A stretch of DNA of 64,000 nucleotides. Origin: Sporosarcina sp. PTS2304. Its GTDB lineage: Bacteria > Bacillota > Bacilli > Bacillales_A > Planococcaceae. The notes under the pieces are model-generated. The model ran no database searches, was not told where the DNA came from, and saw nothing but the letters and a program-made list of their open reading frames with translations. The stretch lies in assembly GCF_003351785.1 (NCBI RefSeq), contig NZ_CP031230.1, forward strand, positions 1,603,501 through 1,667,500, written 5' to 3'. Made by a program: the position numbers and the translations under genes. This document shows positions 26,909 through 35,634 of this stretch, piece after piece; positions within the stretch are counted from its first letter, which is position 1, and every line of letters starts with the position of its first letter.

Positions 26909-27250
26909 CTATAGGCTATACCCAGTATATGCTAAGACTAGACCTAATCCGAATGTCAGTACAGTATAGAGAATCGCACGTGTTTTTTGATCTTCTATCC
27001 AATACGTCCATATCTCTTTCATCAATGTCGAGTAAGTCGTTAAAGCACCCGCCACCCCAGTCGCCCAAAATATTAGCCATGCAGTCGGTAATCCCAAGCC
27101 GATGATCCATCCTATAAAAAAACAACCGATGCTATTTACGAGTAACGTACCGTAGGGCATAGAACTCTTATTGAGGCGGGCGGCACATTCGTAGCGCAAC
27201 AATGCACCAAGAATTCCTCCGCAGCCGACCGCCACGTAATGCCATATCAT
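26909..27250 (-). CDS. crcB: fluoride channel subunit FluC (CrcB), copy 2
   Basis: 113-residue small membrane protein with four membrane segments, Fluc/CrcB family. 'GGILGALLRY' opens the protein, 'LLVNSIGCFFIGW' carries the conserved Asn of TM2, and 'GVAGALTTYSTLMKE' is the TM3 break with the F/Y-S/T box. Its start overlaps the end of the preceding copy by 4 bp, the typical arrangement of heterodimer-forming Fluc pairs in Firmicutes. Exports fluoride from the cytoplasm. Confidence 0.93.
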   Translation of the reverse strand: MIWHYVAVGCGGILGALLRYECAARLNKSSMPYGTLLVNSIGCFFIGWIIGLGLPTAWLIFWATGVAGALTTYSTLMKEIWTYWIEDQKTRAILYTVLTFGLGLVLAYTGYSL

Positions 27251-27621
27251 GCAGTCACCTTCTTTGCCAATGAAAAACCGAGTGCCGCCATTGTGAATCC
27301 GCCGAATAAGCTGCTTCCGACATAAACAATAGCCATAGGATATAGACCATTTTCTATTAGCTGGATAGTTTCTAAACTGACAGCTGAAAATGTTGTAAAA
27401 GCTCCGAGAAAACCAACTGTCATGACGGTTACGGCAAGTGGAGGAAGATGTCCGCCGAGCCTAGCCCATTCTACAAGAAAACAAAGCGATAGCGTTCCGA
27501 CCATATTCACTGTCAATGTAGCGATAGGAAAAGCACTGTTCATGAGCAGCATTTCTCCTACTAGCAAACGCGCCATTGCTCCAATCCCACCTGCAATCCC
27601 TATGTACAGTCGTTCTCTCAT
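27247..27621 (-). CDS. crcB: fluoride channel subunit FluC (CrcB), copy 1
   Basis: 124 residues, four membrane segments, with 'GGIGAMARLLVG', 'LTVNMVGTLSLCFL' (conserved TM2 Asn) and 'GFLGAFTTFSAVSLE' (TM3 break, phenylalanine box). It pairs with the overlapping second copy. A fluoride (crcB) riboswitch, often found upstream of such genes, was looked for in the 26 bp before this gene and upstream of the hydrolase gene and not seen. Confidence 0.93.
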   Translation of the reverse strand: MRERLYIGIAGGIGAMARLLVGEMLLMNSAFPIATLTVNMVGTLSLCFLVEWARLGGHLPPLAVTVMTVGFLGAFTTFSAVSLETIQLIENGLYPMAIVYVGSSLFGGFTMAALGFSLAKKVTA

Positions 27622-27647
27622 TTTTTCACATCCTGGCTTTCTTCGCG

Positions 27648-28445
27648 TTAGTCAATTACATAGCCAAGGGAGCGAAGAGCATTATTCATAAATGATTGTG
27701 TATACAAGTATATATCTTCACGATTTGGTTCCTGCCACACGTCATGGCGTGCTTCTCTCCATTGTTTATACTGCAACTCAGATAACTTTTGTCCAAATGC
27801 CCATCGACGCGTGTACTCTTTATCTGTAATTCGATCTAGTTCACCCGTATGCAATAATAAAGGAACGTCTTGTATAACTAAATCTGGTTGCATGACTGAT
27901 TTCATCAATGTTTGTAATTCGCGATACCAACTACCAGAAACGATTGGCACATAGAGCGGATCTTCTTCAAACTGTTCAAGAAACTCTGGATCACGTGATA
28001 ATTGATCCACTGTAATTTCGTGGTCTATCGGCGTAGTCTGGGACCACTTTGTTAGCATTTTCGCCCGTATAGGAGGCGTATATTCCAACTGAAGCCACGG
28101 GGATGTACAAATCACACCTGCACACTCAATATGCTCCATTTGCAATAAGCGCATTAAAAATGTTGCCCCCATCCCGTGTCCGAATAAAAACAAAGGCAAT
28201 TTATCATCGAGACCTGTTCGTATCATTTTTTTTATAAATCTCCGATAGTCTTTGAATGCTTCTGTATGAACTTCTACATTTTCTATACCGTGTCCAGGTA
28301 GATCACCTGTGACCACATGGAATCCGTTACTTCTTAATTGTTGAATCAACCACACATAGCGTCGATGATGTTCATACGCATTATGAACCATTACAACGAC
28401 TGCTTTCGGTTTACCTTCAGCTTCCCATTTCCACACGTACATCAC
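27648..28445 (-). CDS. alpha/beta hydrolase (lysophospholipase-like)
   Basis: 265-residue serine-hydrolase fold with a lid-like middle. The oxyanion segment is 'VVMVHNAYEHHRRY', and the nucleophile elbow is 'LFGHGMGATFL', where Gly stands in the place normally taken by the nucleophilic Ser (G-H-G-M-G instead of G-H-S-M-G). A C-terminal His in 'EARHDVWQE' and Asp in 'HTGELDRIT' are in place. The missing Ser raises doubt about hydrolytic activity. It precedes the FluC pair by 26 bp on the same strand. Confidence 0.85.
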   Translation of the reverse strand: MMYVWKWEAEGKPKAVVVMVHNAYEHHRRYVWLIQQLRSNGFHVVTGDLPGHGIENVEVHTEAFKDYRRFIKKMIRTGLDDKLPLFLFGHGMGATFLMRLLQMEHIECAGVICTSPWLQLEYTPPIRAKMLTKWSQTTPIDHEITVDQLSRDPEFLEQFEEDPLYVPIVSGSWYRELQTLMKSVMQPDLVIQDVPLLLHTGELDRITDKEYTRRWAFGQKLSELQYKQWREARHDVWQEPNREDIYLYTQSFMNNALRSLGYVID

Positions 28446-28553
28446 TCCCTATTTAACTATCTTACTCTAGTAATTGCATTCTTATGTATCGGAAAAGCCA
28501 AAAGTTTGTTACGATAAATTATACATGATTCTAGTAGAAAAGAGGAGATTTGA

Positions 28554-29066
28554 ATGATTTATCCATACGAAGGTAAAATGCCAACTATCGATCCATCTGT
28601 TTATATAGCTGATTATGTTACTATTTCAGGAGATGTGACGATTGGACCCGAGTCATCCATTTGGTTTAATACAGTTATTCGGGGGGATGTATCTCCCACA
28701 ATCATCGGTACTAAAGTAAATGTTCAAGATTTCTGTTGTTTACACCAAAGTCCAAAATTCCCGCTTATTTTAGAAGATGATGTAACAATCGGTCATAAAG
28801 TGATGCTTCATAGTTGTACGATCAAAAAAGGCGCGCTTATCGGAATGGGTGCCACTGTGTTAGACGGTGCAGAAGTAGGTGAAGGAGCTTTCATAGGCGC
28901 TGGCAGTTTAGTAACCCCCGGAAAGAAAATTCCGCCAAATACTTTGGCTCTAGGCTCACCTGCCCGTGTCGTCCGCGAACTGACTGATGAAGATCGTGCG
29001 GATATGACACGAATCGTCGACGAATATGCGCGTAAAGGGCAATTGTATAAAGCGCTGCAAAATTGA
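28554..29066 (+). CDS. gamma-carbonic anhydrase family hexapeptide protein
   Basis: 170-residue left-handed beta-helix protein, YrdA/PaaY/YtoA type. Hexapeptide repeats run through about residues 15-130, with the zinc ligands His in 'LHQSPKFP', 'GHKVMLHSC' (two His) and the C-terminal helix 'RIVDEYARKGQLYKALQ'. It probably binds Zn2+ or Fe2+ as a trimer; carbonic anhydrase activity is shown for some relatives only. GAGGAG precedes the ATG. Divergent from the hydrolase gene. Confidence 0.9.
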   Translation: MIYPYEGKMPTIDPSVYIADYVTISGDVTIGPESSIWFNTVIRGDVSPTIIGTKVNVQDFCCLHQSPKFPLILEDDVTIGHKVMLHSCTIKKGALIGMGATVLDGAEVGEGAFIGAGSLVTPGKKIPPNTLALGSPARVVRELTDEDRADMTRIVDEYARKGQLYKALQN

Positions 29067-29082
29067 TTTTCAGAACCACTAG

Positions 29083-29502
29083 TTAAAGCGGACGATTATT
29101 TAATAGAGTGATTAATTTTTCTGACATGTCTACTGTTGCGGTATACACTTGTTGATCCGCAATATACATAAATTGTACAGGATTTCCTAGCCACATATGA
29201 ATACCGTGGGTCGGTAGATCACCTTCTGCAATGTCATATTCGATTAATAAATCATAATCCGGCATGAAATTTTTTTCGGGATCGCTTTGTTTAGTTGCTG
29301 TTTGAACAGCTTGTTCAAAGATAGCTATTTCCTCTGGTCGGACAAACGAAAGAACATATTGCTCATTTATTCCACCGAAATTTTCAAATTGTGATAGTTT
29401 CACTTCTTTAACCGAATAGTCAAGAAGAGACATTGTGTTACTTTCATGTGCACATCCAGCTAACAAATAAATTATTAAAACGTAAGGCAGATACTTTATC
29501 AC
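29083..29502 (-). CDS. lipoprotein of unknown function
   Basis: 139 residues with signal peptide and lipobox L-L-A-G-C (Cys at about residue 17). The mature part contains strands such as 'YVLSFVRPEEIAIFEQAV' and 'LLIEYDIAEGDLPTHGIHMWLG' and is similar in style to the small Bacillus lipoproteins with a YpeB/ YkyA-like or YhfM-type domain, but no family is claimed. Converges with the carbonic anhydrase gene with only 16 bp between. Confidence 0.8.
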   Translation of the reverse strand: MIKYLPYVLIIYLLAGCAHESNTMSLLDYSVKEVKLSQFENFGGINEQYVLSFVRPEEIAIFEQAVQTATKQSDPEKNFMPDYDLLIEYDIAEGDLPTHGIHMWLGNPVQFMYIADQQVYTATVDMSEKLITLLNNRPL

Positions 29503-29589
29503 TTTTGAACCCCCTAGGTTAATATAATAACATGCCTGTTGATTAACTATAGTATGTATAATTCACTCAGTCATTTATTTGAAAGCGCG

Positions 29590-29700
29590 TTTGACTATGA
29601 CGAACGGATCGCATGACGCTGACCTGGATTGTCTTGTGGCTTGCTAAGACGATACACTTTCCGGATGGGCACGTGTAGGGGAAACCCTACACGCTACACT
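29590..29700. repeat. degenerate repeat copy (type B, inverted) with perfect hairpin
   Basis: 'AAGACGATACACTTTCCGGA' mirrors 'CCGGAAAGCGTATCGTC' of the type-B copy at 23,385. Next to it at 29,672-29,693 lies a perfect 9-bp stem CGTGTAGGG / CCCTACACG closed by a GAAA tetraloop and without a T-run. The rest of the 366-bp gap 29,503-29,868 shows nothing else. Confidence 0.6.
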
Positions 29701-29830
29701 ACCTCTACAAATACTCGTCACGAACATCGCATTTCTAAAAAGACAATTCCTTTCTTCGGATCATCGCCAAGCTCGATATAATACTAGACTGTATATGGGA
29801 TTAAAATGTTCCTTACATGAAGAAGACAAT

Positions 29831-29857
29831 AAAAAAGCAGCCATAAGGCTGCTTTTT
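29831..29857 (-). terminator. terminator of the iron ABC operon
   Basis: AAAAAGCAGCC / GGCTGCTTTTT, 11-bp perfect stem, ATAA/TTAT loop, 11 bp after the substrate-binding protein gene. Confidence 0.9.
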
Positions 29858-29868
29858 CCCCATTCAAC

Positions 29869-30978
29869 TTATTTCCAACCTACTTCATTCATTAATTCTA
29901 CAGCTTTCGGATTGTATGTTCCGTAGTCTGCGAAATCAATTTTTTGTGGAGTGAATGTACCCCAGCTAGCCATAACTTCTGGTAGTTTAGCTTCTTCGTT
30001 CACAGGGAATTCAAAGTTTGCCAATGAAATTTCTTCTTGTGCTTCAACAGTCGTTAAATACTCGATCAATTTCACTGCGTTTTCTTTATTTTTACTATGC
30101 TTCACTAAACCAGCACCACTAATATTAATATGTGTACCTGTAGTTTCCTGGTTCGGGAAAAATACTCCTACTTGCTCGAACACTTTTACGTCTTCTGCTT
30201 CATCAGATACAGACATACGGCCTACGTAATAACTATTCATAATTGCCACGTCACCAACACCTGCAACAATCGCACGAGCTTGGTCACGGTCTCCACCTTC
30301 AGGATCACGCGCTAAATTGTTTGCAATTCCTTGCGCCCATTCTTTCGCCTTCTCTTCACCGTCAAGTGCAATGAGTGATGCCATTAATGATTGGTTGTAC
30401 AAACTGTCAGATGAACGAACAAGCAATTTGCCCTTCCATTTATCTGTAGCCAAGTCTTCATACGTAGATAGTTCTTCCGGCTTCACACGATCTTTCGAAT
30501 AGACGATGACACGTGCACGAGTAGATAAACCAATCCATTGATCATCTGTATCACGAAGTTCAGCTGGTACACGTTCGTCAATTTCAGCAGACTCTACTGC
30601 TTGTAGTAACCCTTCTTCTTTCGCTGTGTTCAAAATTCCACCGTCTACTGTAATAAATAGGTCAGCTGGTGTGTTTTGACCTTCACGCTTCAAACGCTCG
30701 ATTAACTCAGGCGCCTTTGCTTCAATGACATTTACTTTAATGCCTGTCTTTTCTTCAAAGTCTTCATAAAGAATAGCGTCTACATCGTAATGTCTAGCTG
30801 TATAAACATTTACTTCACCGCCAGTTTTTTCTTCCTCTTTCGCAGTGTCTTCTGCAGGTGCTTCTTCTTTTGCAGGTTCTTCTGTTTGCTCTTCTTTTTC
30901 AGAACTTGAGCTACATGCGCCTAAAATTGCTGCTAACAACAATAAAGCAAATGCCCATAATAACGAACTTTTCTTCAA
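29869..30978 (-). CDS. ferric iron ABC transporter substrate-binding lipoprotein
   Basis: 369 residues: lipoprotein signal with lipobox L-G-A-C, a Glu/Lys-rich linker, then a class-II periplasmic-type binding domain starting 'GEVNVYTARHYDVDAILYEDF', the form seen in FutA/FbpA/IdiA proteins. The 'NSYYVGRMS' segment holds the paired Tyr that ligate Fe3+ in this family. It captures ferric iron outside the membrane for the permease and ATPase encoded upstream. A Fur box lies 44 bp before its start, and a gap of 260 bp separates it from the ATPase gene, so it may have its own promoter. Confidence 0.92.
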   Translation of the reverse strand: MKKSSLLWAFALLLLAAILGACSSSSEKEEQTEEPAKEEAPAEDTAKEEEKTGGEVNVYTARHYDVDAILYEDFEEKTGIKVNVIEAKAPELIERLKREGQNTPADLFITVDGGILNTAKEEGLLQAVESAEIDERVPAELRDTDDQWIGLSTRARVIVYSKDRVKPEELSTYEDLATDKWKGKLLVRSSDSLYNQSLMASLIALDGEEKAKEWAQGIANNLARDPEGGDRDQARAIVAGVGDVAIMNSYYVGRMSVSDEAEDVKVFEQVGVFFPNQETTGTHINISGAGLVKHSKNKENAVKLIEYLTTVEAQEEISLANFEFPVNEEAKLPEVMASWGTFTPQKIDFADYGTYNPKAVELMNEVGWK

Positions 30979-31021
30979 TATATTTCTCCCCTTGTCCTTT
31001 GTTCTAGTGAATCTATCACTT

Positions 31022-31040
31022 GGTAATGAGAATCATTTTC
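31022..31040 (-). promoter_or_regulatory. Fur box before the iron-binding lipoprotein gene
   Basis: GGTAATGAGAATCATTTTC agrees with the 19-bp Fur consensus GATAATGATAATCATTATC at 16 positions, 44 bp upstream of the gene. Predicts iron repression. Confidence 0.8.
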
Positions 31041-31238
31041 ACTGCTATGCAAATCATAATATATTCCCGAGTAAAAAGCTAGTTTTTATTTTTCATTTTT
31101 TCTAAATATTTCACGCTGTCACTTTTCAGTCAAAATTAGTTTGGATTTGTGAAAAAAGGTCTTGTTCAGAAAGTCCGTGCTACTTGATTTCCTGTGATGT
31201 TTTTTATGGAAATGACTTATTGGACGAACCCCTCTGCT

Positions 31239-31922
31239 TTATACCGAAACGACTTCTTTGTTTGTTCCTACATAAGTAGCGCAATCGATGTAGATCGTCC
31301 GGTCACAAATTGCGTCTACATCTGCTTGATCGTGCGAAACGAATAAACAAGTAATATTTGCTTTCTGCAAAATATCTCGAACTTCCATACGGATTAACGA
31401 TTTCAGATTAGTGTCTAAATTACTGAACGGCTCATCCATTAATAAAATAGAAGGTGCTGGTGCCAATGCCCTAGCCAATGCGACGCGTTGTTGCTGTCCA
31501 CCGCTCAACTCATGGGGATAGCGTTTCGCATACTCTTGTAACTGCACTAGCTCTAACATTTCATTCAACCGTGCTTTTCTTTCTGCCCGCTTTAATTTAT
31601 GCAGTCCAAAACAAATATTCTCACCTACTGTTAAATGGGGGAACAATGCATAGTTTTGAAATACCATGCCGACGCCCCGCTTCTCCGCTTCAATATAAAT
31701 TCGATCCCCTACAATTTGTCTGCCATCTAATTCGATACTGCCGCCAGTCGGGTCTTCTAAACCTGCAAGCAATCGCAATAACGTGCTTTTTCCACTACCG
31801 CTTGCTCCCACGATACCTACAATCTCACCTTTTTCGATTGAAAGTGAAAACCGATCAATCACAGGATTTTGTTTTCTGGAATAGTGAAAAGATAAATTTT
31901 GAATTTGTACGAACATAATCAT
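31239..31922 (-). CDS. ferric iron ABC transporter ATPase
   Basis: 227-residue nucleotide-binding subunit with Walker A 'GASGSGKST', signature 'LSGGQQQRVALARAL', Walker B 'ILLMDEPFSNLD' and the switch His in 'LFVSHDQAD'. It lacks the long C-terminal regulatory domain of FbpC proteins, so it is near the minimal size. ATG overlaps the permease stop by 4 bp (ATGA), showing coupling. Powers the importer whose binding protein lies downstream. The 260 bp after it hold only an imperfect inverted repeat (31,150-31,210) that may be a weak terminator, and the Fur box. Confidence 0.92.
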   Translation of the reverse strand: MIMFVQIQNLSFHYSRKQNPVIDRFSLSIEKGEIVGIVGASGSGKSTLLRLLAGLEDPTGGSIELDGRQIVGDRIYIEAEKRGVGMVFQNYALFPHLTVGENICFGLHKLKRAERKARLNEMLELVQLQEYAKRYPHELSGGQQQRVALARALAPAPSILLMDEPFSNLDTNLKSLIRMEVRDILQKANITCLFVSHDQADVDAICDRTIYIDCATYVGTNKEVVSV

Positions 31923-33568
31923 CGCTTCTCCTCGAATCGTAATAGTATGATCACCGACAAAATACTTAGACAGATTAGCAGTAATGAAGAGGGCGCCGCT
32001 TCATATATCCGTTCATCAATTGCATATTGATACGTTCTCGTAGCTAATGTATCAAAGTTAAAAGGGCGCAATAACAATGTTAACGGAAGTTCTTTCATAA
32101 TTTCTAAAAAAGCTAATGCAAATCCAATTAAAATAGATCCTCTTAATAAAGGAAATTCCACTTTCCAGAAGGTATATGTTAATCCTCTGCCAAGTAGGAA
32201 TGATGCTTCTCGGTACGAGGGCGGAATTTTGCTATAGCCCGACTCAACAGCATTAAACCCTTGAGCCATGAATCGGATAACATACCCCGTAATGAGCATC
32301 GCGATCGATAAACTCAATACTAACGTTCCTGATTGTACACCCAAAAGGACTGGGTAAAGAAATGCTAATTTTTCGTCTAGCGTAATAAACAATGCCAGTA
32401 CGCCAATTGCTACAACAGCACCAGGTACCGCATACCCCGACGTCATGACACGAGCTAATAAGTTCGAAGACACCGAAGGATATAAATTAATCGTTCGTGC
32501 TGCTAAAATCGCAAAGAAACTAATAATCAATGCTCCGAATAAAGCGGCAAGCAAACTATTCGTCATCAAACTTAAAAAGTCCGCGCGCCATACCTTTTCA
32601 TACGTTTTTAACGTCCATTGAATGAGTTGAATAAACGGAATCAAAAACGCCATAAGGAAAACTGCCATACACGTCAACGTAGCCCCCCAAGCGGTCACGC
32701 CATGAAGCTTTCTCCTAGCAAGAGGTCTGCTTTGAGTGACATTCGTATCGTATTTTCGACGTTTGCGTAAAAATCTTTCAAGCATAAAGATACCTAAAAT
32801 AATGAGTAATAACCACGCGGCTAAACGCATAGCTGCATGAATATCGTACATACCAAACCACGTTTGAAAAATAGCTGTAGATATTGTACGTACACCGAAG
32901 AAACTAGCCACGCCGTAATCGCTCAATACTTCAAATATGATAAGCATCGCCCCAGCAATAATAGCTGGACGCGCAATCGGTAGTACTAAACGGAAAAATA
33001 ACTGAAAACCGTTCAACCCAAGTGTCTTTGCGCTTTCAATATAAGCTGCACTTTGTTTCTCAAAATAGTTTAACGTAATCATATACACATAAGGATATAA
33101 AAATAATGTTAAAACAAAAATGGCTCCGCGCAATGACATAATTTCAATTGTTCCCGGTGTAAATTGATAATCCCAATGATTGCGGAAATATGATTGAATG
33201 ATCCCCGTATAACTCGTCATCGTACTGTATGTGTATGCCGCAATATATGGTGGAATCGCTAACGGCAAAATAAGCAACCACTTAAATTGCTTACGCATCG
33301 GAAATTCATAGGCCGCCACAATCCATGCCAATAGTAAACCAATAGCAGTGGATAAAAATCCTACTGAACCTACTAACACTAATGAACCTTTAATATAATC
33401 TGCGAGTAAAAATTCTTTAATATGCTGCCAATTGTCGCTTGTCGGTTGGAAGAAGCTAAGAACGACATACGCTACAGGCATGACGATCACTGCTGCACCA
33501 AGCATCGTCACTATAAACCAACTGTTCAATCGACGGCGCAGTTCACGTAACCAAATAGATTTATTCAT
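31919..33568 (-). CDS. ferric iron ABC transporter permease (two fused halves)
   Basis: About 549 residues with some twelve membrane segments in two permease halves, the fused FbpB layout. Each half carries an EAA-type loop for the ATPase: 'ESAKTLGLNGFQLFFRLVLPIARPAI' region and 'REASFLLGRGLTYTFWKVEFPLLRGSI' region (about residues 185 and 465). The first gene of the uptake operon; no strong ribosome site precedes either the ATG (33568) or a TTG five codons upstream, so the start is uncertain. Confidence 0.9.
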   Translation of the reverse strand: MNKSIWLRELRRRLNSWFIVTMLGAAVIVMPVAYVVLSFFQPTSDNWQHIKEFLLADYIKGSLVLVGSVGFLSTAIGLLLAWIVAAYEFPMRKQFKWLLILPLAIPPYIAAYTYSTMTSYTGIIQSYFRNHWDYQFTPGTIEIMSLRGAIFVLTLFLYPYVYMITLNYFEKQSAAYIESAKTLGLNGFQLFFRLVLPIARPAIIAGAMLIIFEVLSDYGVASFFGVRTISTAIFQTWFGMYDIHAAMRLAAWLLLIILGIFMLERFLRKRRKYDTNVTQSRPLARRKLHGVTAWGATLTCMAVFLMAFLIPFIQLIQWTLKTYEKVWRADFLSLMTNSLLAALFGALIISFFAILAARTINLYPSVSSNLLARVMTSGYAVPGAVVAIGVLALFITLDEKLAFLYPVLLGVQSGTLVLSLSIAMLITGYVIRFMAQGFNAVESGYSKIPPSYREASFLLGRGLTYTFWKVEFPLLRGSILIGFALAFLEIMKELPLTLLLRPFNFDTLATRTYQYAIDERIYEAAPSSLLLICLSILSVIILLRFEEKR

Positions 33569-33631
33569 TATGTATAAAACCAACTTTACTATGCCTAAAG
33601 GCTATTTTAATAAGAATCGAATGCTTGTGTA

Positions 33632-33650
33632 ATTAATGATTTTCATTATT
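33632..33650 (-). promoter_or_regulatory. Fur box before the permease gene
   Basis: AATAATGAAAATCATTAAT (minus strand) matches the 19-bp Fur consensus at 15 positions, about 65 bp upstream of the permease start. Confidence 0.75.
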
Positions 33651-33865
33651 AAGTATATAGGTATCCTTCAAAATTTGCACCACTTTCACAAAAATTCAAT
33701 GAATTCATATAAAGAAATAAAAAGGATCTACATAATTTGATCGAAACAAATAATTATTACTTCTACACTTCATCCGATACACTCTTTGTAGTATGCTAAC
33801 ATTTTAGATGATTTCATCTTTCACTTTATCATACTTGCATTATATCAACTGAAAGGAATTACATC

Positions 33866-35578
33866 ATGATTACACAATTTTTTTCCTACTACAAGCCTCA
33901 CCGCCGTTTGTTTCTGATCGACTTTTTCAGCGCAATTATTGTAGCTCTTCTTGAACTTGCATTTCCTCTGGCGGTGCAATGGTTCATCGATGGGCTACTT
34001 CCATCAGGTGATTGGAGTCGTATCGTTACAGTTAGCTTTTTATTGCTCATCGTCTATTTAGTCAGCACATTTCTACATTACATTGTGAGTTATCTAGGAC
34101 ATAAACTCGGAATTAATATAGAAACAGATATGCGTCGCGAACTATTCGAACATGTCCAAAGACAGTCGTTCCGTTTTTTTGATAATACAAAAACCGGACA
34201 TATTATGACACGCATCACGACAGATTTGTTCGATATTGGCGAACTAGCCCACCACGGACCTGAAGATGCATTCATAGCAGTTATGACTATTATTGGCGCC
34301 TTTGGATTAATGTACACGATCAACCCTGAGCTAGCACTCATCGCAATCGTGATGGTTCCTCTACTTGCGGTAGTTGTGACTTTCTGTAATAAGAAGATGA
34401 ATGTTGCATGGCATAAAATGTATCAAAATATTGCAGATGTAAATGGACGTGTAGAAGATTCTGTTGCCGGCTCACGAGTGGTCAAATCTTTTACAAATGA
34501 AGAGTTTGAATTACGCCGTTTTCAAACAGACAACCGCCACTTCCGAACTGCTAAACTTCAAGCGTATAAAGTAATGGCTTGGGCTACTTCTTCCATGTAC
34601 ATGCTTACACGTCTCGTCACACTCGTCATTTTGATTGTCGGCGCTTGGTTCACAGTAAATAATAAGTTGACATATGGTGAACTAGTCAGCTTTATTTTAT
34701 TCAGTAATATTTTGATTAAGCCAATCGATAAAATTAGTGCCTTACTGGAATTATACCCTAAAGGCATGGCAGGATTTAGTCGGTTCCGACAACTGATGAA
34801 TACAGCACCCGAAATTAACGACGTAAAAGATGCAATAGTAGTGGAACAGCTACAAGGAAATATTCAACTTTCCAATGTTACGTTTGGCTACGAACCGAAA
34901 AGACCTGTTTTACGCAATATTGACTTGACGATACGAGCAGGACAAACTGTCGCATTTGTCGGGCAGTCTGGAGCAGGGAAAACTACCATCTGTTCACTCA
35001 TCCCGCGATTTTATGATGTGGATGAAGGTTCTATCACGATAGACGGCATAGACATCCGGAAAATAACGCAGAAGTCTTTACGTAACCAAATTGGAATTGT
35101 CCAACAAGACGTTTTCTTGTTTACTGGAACGATTCGGGAGAACATCGCTTACGGTAGATTGGATGCAACGGATGAAGAAGTATATGAAGCGGCACATAAA
35201 GCGCATCTGACAGAGCTAATCAATAGTATGCCAAACGGTTATGAAACACAAATTGGCGAACGGGGATTAAAACTGTCGGGAGGTCAAAAGCAACGATTGG
35301 CGATTGCGCGTATGTTCTTAAAAAATCCACCTATTTTAATTTTAGATGAAGCTACTTCCGCTCTCGATACAGAAACAGAAAGAATTATCCAAAAATCTCT
35401 TGAAGAACTATCTGTAAATCGAACAACACTCGTAATTGCACACCGACTGACTACTATACGCAACGCAGATCAAGTAATTGTGATGTCAGAAGATGGCATT
35501 GAAGAACAAGGTACGTATGATTCGCTTTTAAAGCAACGAGGGGCTTTCGCTAAGCTACATGAAGCAAATCAAGTCTAA
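33866..35578 (+). CDS. ABC exporter, fused permease-ATPase
   Basis: 570-residue half-transporter of the MsbA/BmrA type: six membrane segments over about 1-310 and an ATPase domain with Walker A 'VGQSGAGKTT', signature 'LSGGQKQRLAIAR', Walker B 'ILILDEATSALD' and switch 'IAHRLTT'. It works as a homodimer or with a partner; no partner gene adjoins, so a homodimer is likely. Substrate (lipid, drug or peptide) unknown. GAAAGGA precedes the ATG. Ends at a shared long terminator. Confidence 0.92.
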   Translation: MITQFFSYYKPHRRLFLIDFFSAIIVALLELAFPLAVQWFIDGLLPSGDWSRIVTVSFLLLIVYLVSTFLHYIVSYLGHKLGINIETDMRRELFEHVQRQSFRFFDNTKTGHIMTRITTDLFDIGELAHHGPEDAFIAVMTIIGAFGLMYTINPELALIAIVMVPLLAVVVTFCNKKMNVAWHKMYQNIADVNGRVEDSVAGSRVVKSFTNEEFELRRFQTDNRHFRTAKLQAYKVMAWATSSMYMLTRLVTLVILIVGAWFTVNNKLTYGELVSFILFSNILIKPIDKISALLELYPKGMAGFSRFRQLMNTAPEINDVKDAIVVEQLQGNIQLSNVTFGYEPKRPVLRNIDLTIRAGQTVAFVGQSGAGKTTICSLIPRFYDVDEGSITIDGIDIRKITQKSLRNQIGIVQQDVFLFTGTIRENIAYGRLDATDEEVYEAAHKAHLTELINSMPNGYETQIGERGLKLSGGQKQRLAIARMFLKNPPILILDEATSALDTETERIIQKSLEELSVNRTTLVIAHRLTTIRNADQVIVMSEDGIEEQGTYDSLLKQRGAFAKLHEANQV

Positions 35579-35580
35579 CT

Positions 35581-35633
35581 AAAAAAGGAGCTGTCGCAAA
35601 GTTCGTCATGAACGATTGCGACAGCTCCTTTTT
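35581..35633. terminator. bidirectional terminator
   Basis: 18-bp perfect stem AAAAGGAGCTGTCGCAA / TTGCGACAGCTCCTTTT with T-runs both ways between the convergent exporter and YitT genes. Confidence 0.9.
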
Positions 35634-35634
35634 C

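Noticed and set aside
27622..28553. Fluoride riboswitch upstream of the FluC genes
   Set aside because: No crcB-motif core was found between the FluC pair and the hydrolase gene or upstream of the hydrolase.
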